19,091 bases of DNA from Sporomusaceae bacterium (GTDB taxonomy: Bacteria; Bacillota_C; Negativicutes; Sporomusales_B; UBA7701), in NCBI GenBank assembly GCA_022839045.1, contig JALHDI010000054.1, positions 1-19,091 on the forward strand. Direction: 5' to 3'. Within the stretch, counting starts at the first letter, position 1; each line of letters begins with the position of its first letter. The notes beneath the pieces are model-generated. The model saw only the letters and a program-made list of their open reading frames with translations. It made no database searches and was not told the DNA's origin. The position numbers and the translations under genes were made by a program. Below are positions 1 to 5,720 of the stretch, in pieces.

Positions 1-63
1 TGAACATAACAATTACGCGGACTTAGAAGATTCAATTCTGCTTGGCGCCCCGTCCGCAAGCCG

Positions 64-102
64 CCCTACTAGAGAGAGATGTTCCATCTCTCTCTAGTAG
101 GG
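64..102. repeat. Perfect 18-bp inverted repeat (hairpin)
   Basis: The left arm CCCTACTAGAGAGAGATG (64-81) and its exact reverse complement (85-102) are separated by only TTC. The RNA would form an 18-bp stem with a 3-nt loop. There is no T-run after the right arm, so a classical intrinsic terminator is not clear, although the stem could still end transcription entering from the left. A protein-binding palindrome or a boundary structure is equally possible. The arms are purine/pyrimidine-biased (GAGAGA/TCTCTC), unlike the GCG-rich surroundings. The structure is certain; its role is not. Confidence 0.85.
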
Positions 103-455
103 GGCGCGGCGGTGGATGCGGTGCGGTGCGGCGCAGGCAAGCCGGCGTAACGATCCCCCCGCCGACGTCGCGATCGCCGCCGTCGCGCGCCGCGCCCGTG
201 GACGCCGCGCCCGTGGCGCCTTGCTCGCGCGTTTGTGGCGTCCGACGTGTTCACGGACGTCCGGCGACGTCGACGCCAGGAAGGGCGCGTTCCGTGGCCG
301 CAATCGCTATGCAATGTTTGCGTACGATCGCGACATGAATGTCATGCCGCGTTATGTGTGCGGATTCGTTGACGTTCTACTTAGGCTGTAGCGTTTGCGC
401 GTCGCAGATCGCGCAACGTTTGCGTGGTCGAGGGGCGCGTCGCCGCGCCGCGGCA

Positions 456-497
456 GCGCAGATGTGGGTATATGGGGCGCAGATGTGGGTATATGGG
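456..497. repeat. 21-bp tandem direct repeat, two perfect copies
   Basis: The unit GCGCAGATGTGGGTATATGGG occurs at 456-476 and immediately again at 477-497, and the next base (G) also matches. The 21-bp period is two turns of B-DNA, which would place both copies on the same face of the helix, as in many operator arrays. Just downstream, the opposite strand carries weaker relatives: 499-520 read backwards contains TGGGTGTAGAGG, and 518-534 read backwards gives GTGGATTTGGGCGC. The whole block may therefore be a mirrored array of four sites. The direct copies are plain to see; the mirrored copies and the regulatory role are inference. Confidence 0.8.
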
Positions 498-564
498 GGC
501 CTCTACACCCACCAAAGGCGCGCCCAAATCCACGTTTGCGCACTTTTTAAACCGTGTACTTCCG

Positions 565-585
565 CACACTTAGCCTTTTAGTGTG
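565..585. repeat. Short inverted repeat CACACT-N9-AGTGTG
   Basis: CACACT (565-570) and AGTGTG (580-585) are exact reverse complements separated by nine bases. They lie in a locally A/T-rich stretch before the first genes. A TACAAT hexamer at 596-601, identical to the -10 element of the leftward promoter at 4500-4529, follows closely, but I find no good -35 element at the right distance. This may be an operator beside a weak promoter; the evidence is thin. Confidence 0.3.
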
Positions 586-600
586 AACGAACGTTTACAA

Positions 601-646
601 TTATGCACGCATCGCGCACGCATTATGCATGCATTATGCACGCATG
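601..646. repeat. ATGCA-rich direct and palindromic repeats
   Basis: TTATGCACGCAT occurs at 601-612 and 634-645. GCATTATGCA occurs at 620-629 and 631-640, an 11-bp period. ATGCATGCAT at 625-634 is a perfect 10-bp palindrome. The base composition is unlike the genes around it. The ATG codons at 629 and 644 fall inside these repeats, which argues against using them as gene starts. A cluster of binding sites for a phage regulator or transposase is possible but unproven. Confidence 0.6.
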
Positions 647-700
647 CTTCCGACGCACACATACTCTTACAGCGCACGATATCTCACGGCGGCTTGGCTG

Positions 701-814
701 GTGTTTCCGCTCGCCGGGCGGACGCAGCCAGTCGATGGCGAAGTGCTCGAGCTCCGGACGTGCCCGTGCGGGAGCACGCGCGCGATCGTGATCGTGCCGG
801 AGACGCGCTCGTGA
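701..814 (+). CDS. Small hypothetical protein with a CPCG motif
   Basis: This short frame ends in a TGA that overlaps the GTG start of the next gene (GTGA at 811-814), the same coupling seen at most junctions here. From about base 680 its third positions are almost all G or C, as in the real genes. Near the middle it has TCPCGST, a Cys-x-Cys pair resembling half of a small zinc-binding knuckle. I prefer the GTG at 701, giving about 37 residues (starting M-FPLAGRTQPVDGE). ATGs at 629 and 644 in the same frame would extend it to 61 or 56 residues, but they lie in repeats and their codons look non-coding. No start has a good ribosome-binding site. Function unknown. Short CPCG/CxxC proteins beside terminase genes could help DNA binding, but that is inference. 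Confidence 0.5.
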   Translation: MFPLAGRTQPVDGEVLELRTCPCGSTRAIVIVPETRS

Positions 815-1443
815 GACCGCCCCCGAACGCAGAGCTCGTGCGGCGTGCGTGCGAACGTCGCCGGGCGGGCGAATCGCTCGCTAGCGTCGCCCGTGACGCC
901 GGCGTGACCGCGGGCACCGTGCGGCGCTGGATGGCCGCGTACGGCGACGCGCCGGTCGCGCCCCCCATCATGCGCGAAGCGGCGCCCGCACCCCCCGAAG
1001 CCGTCGTCGCGGAGCTTCCCGCTGCGCTCGAGGCGCTCGCGACGCGCCTCGCGCCGGCGGACGCGCGCCTCGTGCGGCGTGCCATCGACGCGATCGCCGC
1101 GCCGCGCTCCGCGGACGTGGACATGCCGGATCCCGCGACTGACACGCGCGGCTGGATCGTCGCGATGATCGCGCGGGCGCAGCGGAGCTATGACGCCGCG
1201 GAGCGCTCGCATAACGCGACCGCGGCGAAGCAATGGGGGGCGACCTTGGAACGTTGGAGCAAGACACTCGCGCAGCACGACCGCGCGCACGTCGACGACG
1301 ACGTCGTCGCGTTCCCCGCGGCGGAGCTTGCGGCGAAGACCGCGGCGCTCGCGGAAACGCTACGCGTCCTTGGCGCGGAGCCGCTACGCTGCGTGGACTG
1401 CGGACGGCGCGTGCGCGTAAGCTGGGCGGAGGCGGACGAATGA
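811..1443 (+). CDS. Putative terminase small subunit (HTH DNA-binding)
   Basis: This is a 210-residue protein starting at GTG 811, coupled to the upstream stop by a GTGA overlap. An in-frame GTG at 583 would extend it through repeats and His/Cys-rich nonsense, so I reject that start. Residues about 5-42 form a helix-turn-helix: an acidic/Arg first helix, then SVARDAGVTAGTVRRWMAAYG as helix, turn and recognition helix. The middle is Ala/Pro-rich. A charged helical stretch around residues 115-165 (GWIVAMIARAQRSYDAAERS and following) could drive ring assembly. The C-terminus has CVDCG at 194-198, a half zinc ribbon. The layout matches phage small terminases of the Mu gp27/DUF3486 kind, which recognise packaging DNA and load the large subunit. 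The large subunit lies next door on the other strand. It could instead be a transcription regulator. Confidence 0.6.
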   Translation: MRPPPNAELVRRACERRRAGESLASVARDAGVTAGTVRRWMAAYGDAPVAPPIMREAAPAPPEAVVAELPAALEALATRLAPADARLVRRAIDAIAAPRSADVDMPDPATDTRGWIVAMIARAQRSYDAAERSHNATAAKQWGATLERWSKTLAQHDRAHVDDDVVAFPAAELAAKTAALAETLRVLGAEPLRCVDCGRRVRVSWAEADE

Positions 1444-1628
1444 GCGCCATCGGCGCCATGACGCGTTGGGCGCAGCCTTGCCCGATCGGGACGACGCTCG
1501 TCTATCTTGAGCCGTTTCGCGTCGTTGCGCGCGGATGGTGCGGCGTCACGCAAACGCTGTACACGTCGCACGACGTGGATCTCGCGGGGCGTGTGCACGT
1601 CGTTTCGACGACGGTTCGCGTCGCGTGA
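1440..1628 (+). CDS. Hypothetical 62-residue protein
   Basis: It starts at ATG 1440 in an ATGA overlap with the putative small terminase and stops at 1628, 18 bp before the end of the convergent large terminase gene. The sequence (MSAIGAMTRWAQPCPIGTTL, then a beta-rich stretch with HDVDLAGRVHVV) suggests a small all-beta fold with no membrane segment or signal peptide. Translational coupling and clean third-position GC support a real gene. I do not recognise the family. Its place between the two terminase genes suggests a packaging accessory protein, but that is only positional inference. Confidence 0.6.
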   Translation: MSAIGAMTRWAQPCPIGTTLVYLEPFRVVARGWCGVTQTLYTSHDVDLAGRVHVVSTTVRVA

Positions 1629-1630
1629 TC

Positions 1631-1644
1631 GTCCCGATCGGGAC
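1631..1644. other. Perfect 14-bp palindrome between convergent genes
   Basis: GTCCCGATCGGGAC reads the same on both strands and fills most of the 18-bp gap between the stop codons at 1628 and 1647. In RNA it could form a 5-bp stem with a GATC loop from either strand. That is too short and lacks a T-run, so a bidirectional terminator would be weak. The core CCCGATCGGGAC is repeated at 1481-1492 inside the upstream small gene, which raises the possibility of a protein-binding site. The palindrome is certain; the function is open. Confidence 0.6.
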
Positions 1645-1646
1645 AA

Positions 1647-3062
1647 CTACAATCCCAAGCGCCGCGGCCGTCCGACCTTCGCGAGCGACTTGTTCGCCTT
1701 CGCGGCCGCTTCGACGTCCCGCTCCGCGTCGCGCGGCGCCGTGATCGTCACGTCGCCTAGCTCGCACGCGGCGAAGACCATCGCGTCGAGCCGATTCGGC
1801 GAGCGCCGCGTGCCGGGCTCCCACGTCGTTTGCTCGTGCTCGAGCCGCGCGAGCGTGCCTATGTGATGCAGCAGGCCCGCTTTCGCGAGCGCGGCCGCGG
1901 GGCCGGCGCGCGTTTCCTTCGACGTGTGCGAGACGACCTCGCGAATGAAGATCGTTCCCGGGCGCCGCGGCGGAAACGATCGCTTCGGATCGGGAAGCAA
2001 CTCCGTTCGCAAGCCTGCGAGCTTCGCATGGACGTTGATGATGGCGCGCGCGTGCTCCCCGTAGTGATTGCGCTCCACGACAACGCCAGCGGCGTCGCGC
2101 TGGCATTCGCGCACGACGATCGACGCGTACTCTTCGGGGCCCATGCGCCCCGAAAGATCGTCCACGTACACGTGTCCGGCGCCGTCGCGGTACGCCTTCG
2201 CAATGCCGACTTCGTCCGCGCTGGGATCGCCGGAGCCCGCGGGGTCAAGCCCGAGCACCGCGATCGCGGGCGCGAGCGGCGCCGCGCTCACGCGGTACGC
2301 GTCGATCCAGTCTTGCGACCACAACGCGCCCGCGGCTTCGGCGAACACGAGCCCGAGCACCTCTTCGTCGTAGCGTCGCGTTCCACGGACGTACTTGCGC
2401 GCTTCGTCGACGATGTAGCGCCGCGTGAGCAGCGGATTGTCGAACATCGTTCCGCGCACGACGCGATGCTGCTCGGGAGCGCGTTCGTGCTGCTCGAGAA
2501 GCAACGTAATGACGTCGTTCTTTCCGCTCGACGTGGTATCCCACACGTATTGCGCGCAGCCTACGCGGCACGCGGTCGTGATGTCGTCGAACGCTTTCCG
2601 CCGCGTTGACGGCGACCAACGGACGATCTCCGTCATCCAAACGAAGTCGAAGTTCGATCCGGACGACGGGCGCTCGACCTCCGCGGACGCCGCCTCCGCG
2701 ACGACGCCGTTCGCCCAGCGGACGCCCCCGCGGTACGGCTCGCACGGGCAGAGCACGCTGGACGATTCCACGAGCGCCTTGACTTGCACTTCGCCCACGC
2801 GGTCGACCGTGGGCGCGATCAACGCCGGACGTGTGATCGTGCCGTCGCGAACGCGCCGATGGAAGTCCACGGCGATCGCGTGCGTTTTCCCCCATCCGCG
2901 CCCCGTGAGAAAGCCATGCGAGCGCCACGCCCCGCGCGGTATACGTTGCTCGGGCCGTAGGCATAGCTCCGGCGCGTACGCGAGCAGCGCGCGCAAGTCC
3001 GGCGGGAGCGTCGCGAGCACGTCGGGCGCGGCGTACGCGAGCGCGTGAACGATCGAGATCAT
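1647..3062 (-). CDS. Terminase large subunit (packaging ATPase/nuclease)
   Basis: This 471-residue protein pumps DNA into the prohead using ATP and cuts it. Walker A is GRGWGKT at residues 54-60. Walker B is the hydrophobic strand FDFVWMTE at about 138-145, with Glu145 as the likely catalytic acid. WDTTSSG near 174-180 fits the ATPase coupling motif. The C-terminal half looks like an RNase H-like nuclease: Asp273 in LGLDPAG, Glu330 in VVVERNHYG and Asp425 in NRLDAMVFA. The start is ATG 3062, overlapping the portal stop by ATGA. The open frame continues upstream to 3299, but that part overlaps the portal gene and is a shadow. Length and motifs fit a Mu gp28-type large terminase. It is oddly placed: on the minus strand, downstream of the portal and convergent with the putative small terminase. 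Confidence 0.92.
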   Translation of the reverse strand: MISIVHALAYAAPDVLATLPPDLRALLAYAPELCLRPEQRIPRGAWRSHGFLTGRGWGKTHAIAVDFHRRVRDGTITRPALIAPTVDRVGEVQVKALVESSSVLCPCEPYRGGVRWANGVVAEAASAEVERPSSGSNFDFVWMTEIVRWSPSTRRKAFDDITTACRVGCAQYVWDTTSSGKNDVITLLLEQHERAPEQHRVVRGTMFDNPLLTRRYIVDEARKYVRGTRRYDEEVLGLVFAEAAGALWSQDWIDAYRVSAAPLAPAIAVLGLDPAGSGDPSADEVGIAKAYRDGAGHVYVDDLSGRMGPEEYASIVVRECQRDAAGVVVERNHYGEHARAIINVHAKLAGLRTELLPDPKRSFPPRRPGTIFIREVVSHTSKETRAGPAAALAKAGLLHHIGTLARLEHEQTTWEPGTRRSPNRLDAMVFAACELGDVTITAPRDAERDVEAAAKANKSLAKVGRPRRLGL

Positions 3063-4489
3063 GCCGCGGGCGCGATCGCCGCGAGTTGCGGCGCGGGCTC
3101 GACGCCATAGTCCGCCGCCATGCGGTCGACGGTCTCTTGCGTGACCGCGAGACCTTGCGCGCGCATGTCCGCGATCCCCTTCGTGAGACGCTCGCGGTTC
3201 AGTGCGAGCTCCGCGCGCTTCCCGTCGCGATCCGGATCGGGTAGTAAGAAACGCATCGATGGCGCGTAGCGTGTATCGCCTTCGTTGATCGCCGTCCACG
3301 GCTCGTAAAGTCCCGTAGAGAGCCCAGCGTGGATCGCGTTGAAGTCGCTCTGAAACTTCGTGCTCGCGAGTCCGAACAATTGCGCGATGTCGATACCCGG
3401 CGCGCCGCCCATGCTCCCGAGGATCGCGTCGGTCCCGAGGTAGATGCGCGCCGCCGCTTTCTCACGCGAAACGATGTTCTCCGCGAAGACTTGCCACGCG
3501 TTGCTTCCGTTCGCGAGGAAGTCCGTCTTCGATCCCGCGGGACGGATCGCGACCGCGGAGTCGCCTTCCACGAGTTGCTCGAGCATGTCGTAGAATTTTT
3601 GCGCGACGTTCGTGACGTCGCCGTTGGCGTCCGTGAGGTCGTGCCCCTCGCTGAGCTCGCCGATGATCTTCGCCAGACCATGAGCGCGCGACGACGATTG
3701 CCAATCACTCACGCCTTCGGCGTGCGCCGCCCAAACGAACGCCGCGGGAAGCAAACACGCCATCTCGCGCCACGGCATGAACGCGAAGCGCCGGAACACG
3801 ATCCAACGTCCATCGCCGTGCGTGATCGGCATCACGACGCCGTCGCGCGTTTGCGTTTCGAGCGTCTCGTCCGCGTTGTTCCAGCGCACGTGCTCGAGCG
3901 GCCATTCCGTGAGGCGCATGTCTACGCGCGTCCCGCTCGCGTTCGGTTCGTGCTCGACGTATCCGATCGCCACGTCGTGATCGACAAGTGTTCCGTAGAT
4001 GCCTGCGAGCACGGTGCGCGGCGCCTGCACGCTTTCGATCGCGCGGCGCGCTACGCTCGCGCCGCGCGCGCTGTCGTGCGCGTGGAGCTCGCTAGCTACG
4101 ACTTGCACGGGAAGCACGCGGTTCGAGCGCGCGACATAGATCGCATCGTCGCGCCGCATGGCTTCCGCCATACGTTTCGGCTCCGCGAATTGCCCACGCA
4201 TTTGCGCTTCGATGGCGCTTCGGATCTTCGGGATGCTCCACGAGGTCGCGGTGTCGCGCGGCCGCGGGGGGCGCACCGCGGGGATCTGTTCGAAGTCGTT
4301 CGACGTTCGCACACGTGCTGGAACACGTCGCAGAACGGCGGCGGTGCGTTCGCTCGTGCCTCCGCCGGCGAGCGCACGCGCGAGCGTGCTAGGTGAGACG
4401 CCGATGTCTCGCGCCGTTCGACGAAGACCGCGAGCGTTCACGCGATCGCGGATCGCGTTGACCGTATCGGGACAGATTCGGACAGTCAT
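3059..4489 (-). CDS. Portal protein with N-terminal HTH domain
   Basis: This is a 476-residue protein. From about residue 83 it looks like a Mu gp29/DUF935-type portal, the dodecameric channel at one head vertex. Signs are ITHGDGRWIVF mid-protein, a long helical stretch ending in a charged segment, KFYDMLEQLVEGDSAVAIRP, and a C-terminal part with AARIYLGTDAILGS and RFLLPDPDRDGKR. Residues 8-56 instead form a helix-turn-helix: NAIRDRVNARGLRRTARDIG, then VSPSTLARALAGGG and a closing Arg-rich helix. Portals do not normally carry this. The ATG at 4489 lies about 11 bases below a good -10 element and has no Shine-Dalgarno, so the message may be leaderless. No ATG occurs in frame before about residue 97. 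Its stop overlaps the terminase start. The portal call is fairly secure; the role of the HTH is not. Confidence 0.75.
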   Translation of the reverse strand: MTVRICPDTVNAIRDRVNARGLRRTARDIGVSPSTLARALAGGGTSERTAAVLRRVPARVRTSNDFEQIPAVRPPRPRDTATSWSIPKIRSAIEAQMRGQFAEPKRMAEAMRRDDAIYVARSNRVLPVQVVASELHAHDSARGASVARRAIESVQAPRTVLAGIYGTLVDHDVAIGYVEHEPNASGTRVDMRLTEWPLEHVRWNNADETLETQTRDGVVMPITHGDGRWIVFRRFAFMPWREMACLLPAAFVWAAHAEGVSDWQSSSRAHGLAKIIGELSEGHDLTDANGDVTNVAQKFYDMLEQLVEGDSAVAIRPAGSKTDFLANGSNAWQVFAENIVSREKAAARIYLGTDAILGSMGGAPGIDIAQLFGLASTKFQSDFNAIHAGLSTGLYEPWTAINEGDTRYAPSMRFLLPDPDRDGKRAELALNRERLTKGIADMRAQGLAVTQETVDRMAADYGVEPAPQLAAIAPAA

Positions 4490-4499
4490 TGTGCCGCGT

Positions 4500-4529
4500 A
4501 TTGTAGCACGCTTTCGCGGGCGTTGTCGA
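4500..4529 (-). promoter_or_regulatory. Leftward sigma70-type promoter for portal-terminase
   Basis: On the minus strand TCGACA (4529-4524) resembles the -35 consensus TTGACA at 5 of 6 bases. TACAAT (4505-4500) resembles the -10 consensus TATAAT at 5 of 6. The spacer is 18 bp. The expected transcription start is near 4493, only about four bases from the portal ATG at 4489, and no Shine-Dalgarno lies between. This is the best promoter match I see in the window. Confidence 0.65.
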
Positions 4530-4536
4530 ATTGCCC

Positions 4537-4565
4537 TTGCGCGTCGCTGTCCGTGATGGGATAAT
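4537..4565 (+). promoter_or_regulatory. Rightward promoter for the structural operon
   Basis: GATAAT (4560-4565) matches the -10 consensus at 5 of 6 bases. TTGCGC (4537-4542) is a weak -35 at 3 of 6. The spacer is 17 bp. The expected start is near 4572, just before the protease ATG at 4574, so the leader would be almost absent. The weak -35 suggests an activator may be needed, as for late promoters. It lies back to back with the leftward promoter, the two -35 elements being only 7 bp apart. Confidence 0.5.
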
Positions 4566-4573
4566 AAGGTCTC

Positions 4574-5719
4574 ATGGTGCGAGGATACGGAAAGAACTTC
4601 GTCGCGTTGTCGCTAGGTCTTGAAGGTCAGATGCCGACGGAGTTCCGTATCCTGCGCGCCGGCTTCAACGCAACCACGAAAGGCCCCGTTCTCTTTGACG
4701 ATGACGCCGCGGCGCTCGTGCTTGCGGCGTTCGATCGGCTGGGCGTCGACATCGCGATCGATCTGCAGCACGACAGCATTGATCCGGCGGCGCGCGCGAT
4801 GCGTAGCGACGCGGGCGACGCCCGTGGTTGGTGTCGCCTCGCGACGCGCCCCGCGGAAGTACCGCTTCCGAACGCCGCTAGCGATCTGTGGTGCGTGGAC
4901 GTCACATGGACGCCCGACGGTGAGCGACGGTTGCGCGAACGGACGCAACGCTACCCGTCGCCGGTCGTACTGTTCGATGAGAGCGGGCTCCGTCGAGCCG
5001 CGGAAATTTTCAACGTCGCACTGGTCTCACAACCGGCGACCCTTGGCGCTGCGCCGTTGGTCGCTGCGCGGGAGGACTCAATGGATCCGAAGTTGGTACA
5101 AGACGCGCTCGACGCGTTGATCGCGGGCGACGCCGAAGCCGCGATGGGAATCTTGACGCAGATGATCGCCGCCGCCGCGGGCGCCGGCGAAGCCTCGAGC
5201 GATCCCCCCGCGGCCGTCGACGCTGCCGCGGAACCGCCCGATCCGAAGGCAGACGAGGACGACGAAGAAGATTCCCCCGCCGCCATGGCCGCGGCGCTCG
5301 CGAACGTGCTCAAGGTCGCGCCGCGGAGCGTCGCGCTCGTCGCGGAGGTGAAGCGCATGCGTGCGGAGCTTGACGCGCTCACGCTATCGCGCGCCGCCGA
5401 CGAACGCAACGAACGCGTCGCGCTCGTCGGGGATCTCGTCAAGTTGGGCGCGGAGCTTCCTTCGACCGCGTGGGCAGACGTCGACAAGCTCGAGCCCGTC
5501 GAGCATCTTCGCACGATGCCGATCGCCGCGCTTCGAGCCCGCGTCGCCGCGTTCGCCTCCGCGCCGCGCACGCGCAACGTTGCGCCTCCGCGCGGCGCCG
5601 CCGCGGGCATGGCCGCATTGAGTGACGCCGACCGCGCTCGCGCGGAGAAGATTGCCGATCCTGCCGTGCGCGAGCGCTTCGTTGCCGCGCGCACGCTTCA
5701 CACCATGGGGAGCAAGTAA
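4574..5719 (+). CDS. Mu I-like prohead protease with scaffold C-terminus
   Basis: This 381-residue protein probably cleaves scaffold and prohead proteins during head maturation. The first 20 residues (KNFVALSLGLEGQMPTEFRI) align with the usual beginning of Mu gpI relatives, which favours ATG 4574; ATG 4631 (after GAAGG) is an alternative. IDLQHDSID around 62-70 fits the conserved strand carrying a candidate catalytic histidine (His66). EIFNVALVSQPATLGAAPLV (144-163) matches the family's end-of-domain pattern near 'aLtn.Pal'. After residue 170 it becomes a scaffold: Ala/Asp/Glu-rich, with an acidic run (ADEDDEED), a helical coiled-coil-like segment and a basic end. An internal ribosome-binding site and ATG lie at that join (see the nested gene). 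It heads the rightward operon. Confidence 0.8.
   Translation: MVRGYGKNFVALSLGLEGQMPTEFRILRAGFNATTKGPVLFDDDAAALVLAAFDRLGVDIAIDLQHDSIDPAARAMRSDAGDARGWCRLATRPAEVPLPNAASDLWCVDVTWTPDGERRLRERTQRYPSPVVLFDESGLRRAAEIFNVALVSQPATLGAAPLVAAREDSMDPKLVQDALDALIAGDAEAAMGILTQMIAAAAGAGEASSDPPAAVDAAAEPPDPKADEDDEEDSPAAMAAALANVLKVAPRSVALVAEVKRMRAELDALTLSRAADERNERVALVGDLVKLGAELPSTAWADVDKLEPVEHLRTMPIAALRARVAAFASAPRTRNVAPPRGAAAGMAALSDADRARAEKIADPAVRERFVAARTLHTMGSK
5081..5719 (+). CDS. Nested in-frame head scaffold protein
   Basis: Inside the protease gene and in the same frame, ATG 5081 is preceded by a strong Shine-Dalgarno, GGGAGGA (5070-5076), at good spacing. It would make a separate 212-residue protein that begins exactly where the protease domain ends. 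The product has a helical N-terminus (MDPKLVQDALDALIAGDAEA), a Pro/Ala/Asp-rich linker, an acidic run, and a helical C-terminal part with EVKRMRAELDALTLSRAADE as a likely coiled coil. This matches the known arrangement of Mu I/Z and lambda C/Nu3, in which the scaffold is made from an internal start. The site is seen directly; expression is inferred. Confidence 0.65.
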   Translation: MDPKLVQDALDALIAGDAEAAMGILTQMIAAAAGAGEASSDPPAAVDAAAEPPDPKADEDDEEDSPAAMAAALANVLKVAPRSVALVAEVKRMRAELDALTLSRAADERNERVALVGDLVKLGAELPSTAWADVDKLEPVEHLRTMPIAALRARVAAFASAPRTRNVAPPRGAAAGMAALSDADRARAEKIADPAVRERFVAARTLHTMGSK

Positions 5720-5720
5720 C

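Larger units (their letters stand above)
1..700. other. Gene-poor leader region with repeats
   Basis: No reading frame here is convincing. The open frames between 42 and 391 give Arg/Ala/Pro-rich translations typical of GC-rich non-coding DNA, and none has a ribosome-binding site or recognisable motif. The stretch holds a perfect hairpin (64-102), a 15-bp-spaced duplication of GCCGCGCCCGTGG (189-201 and 204-216), a small GACAT/ATGTC inverted repeat (332-343), a 21-bp tandem repeat (456-497), a CACACT/AGTGTG inverted repeat (565-570 and 580-585) and ATGCA-type repeats (601-646). Parts, such as 535-610, are clearly richer in A/T than the genes. This fits a control region between phage modules, but no single promoter stands out. 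Confidence 0.6.

Noticed and set aside
42..391. Short open frames on both strands near the left edge
   Set aside because: Arg/Pro/Ala-rich products, no ribosome-binding site, several overlapping frames equally open, and none linked to a neighbour.
369..397. Promoter with -35 TTGACG at 369-374
   Set aside because: The -35 is good, but no acceptable -10 lies 16-19 bp downstream.
456..646. CRISPR array
   Set aside because: Repeats are directly adjacent or overlapping with no unique spacers of regular length.
583..810. GTG 583 as the start of the small terminase gene
   Set aside because: The added 76 residues are His/Cys/Arg-rich, run through DNA repeats and lack coding third-position bias. 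GTG 811 gives a GTGA overlap and begins just before the HTH.
3063..3299. Upstream extension of the large terminase frame on the minus strand
   Set aside because: It overlaps the portal gene, is rich in Arg/Gly/His, and the ATGA overlap at 3062 is a better start.
3329..4396. Long rightward open frame opposite the portal gene
   Set aside because: The translation is Arg/Val/His-rich with no domain. The minus strand carries portal features and coding third positions, so this is an antisense shadow.
1647..4489. Single inversion of a standard terminase-portal block
   Set aside because: An inverted standard block would place the portal to the left of the terminase; here the portal is to the right and is transcribed first.
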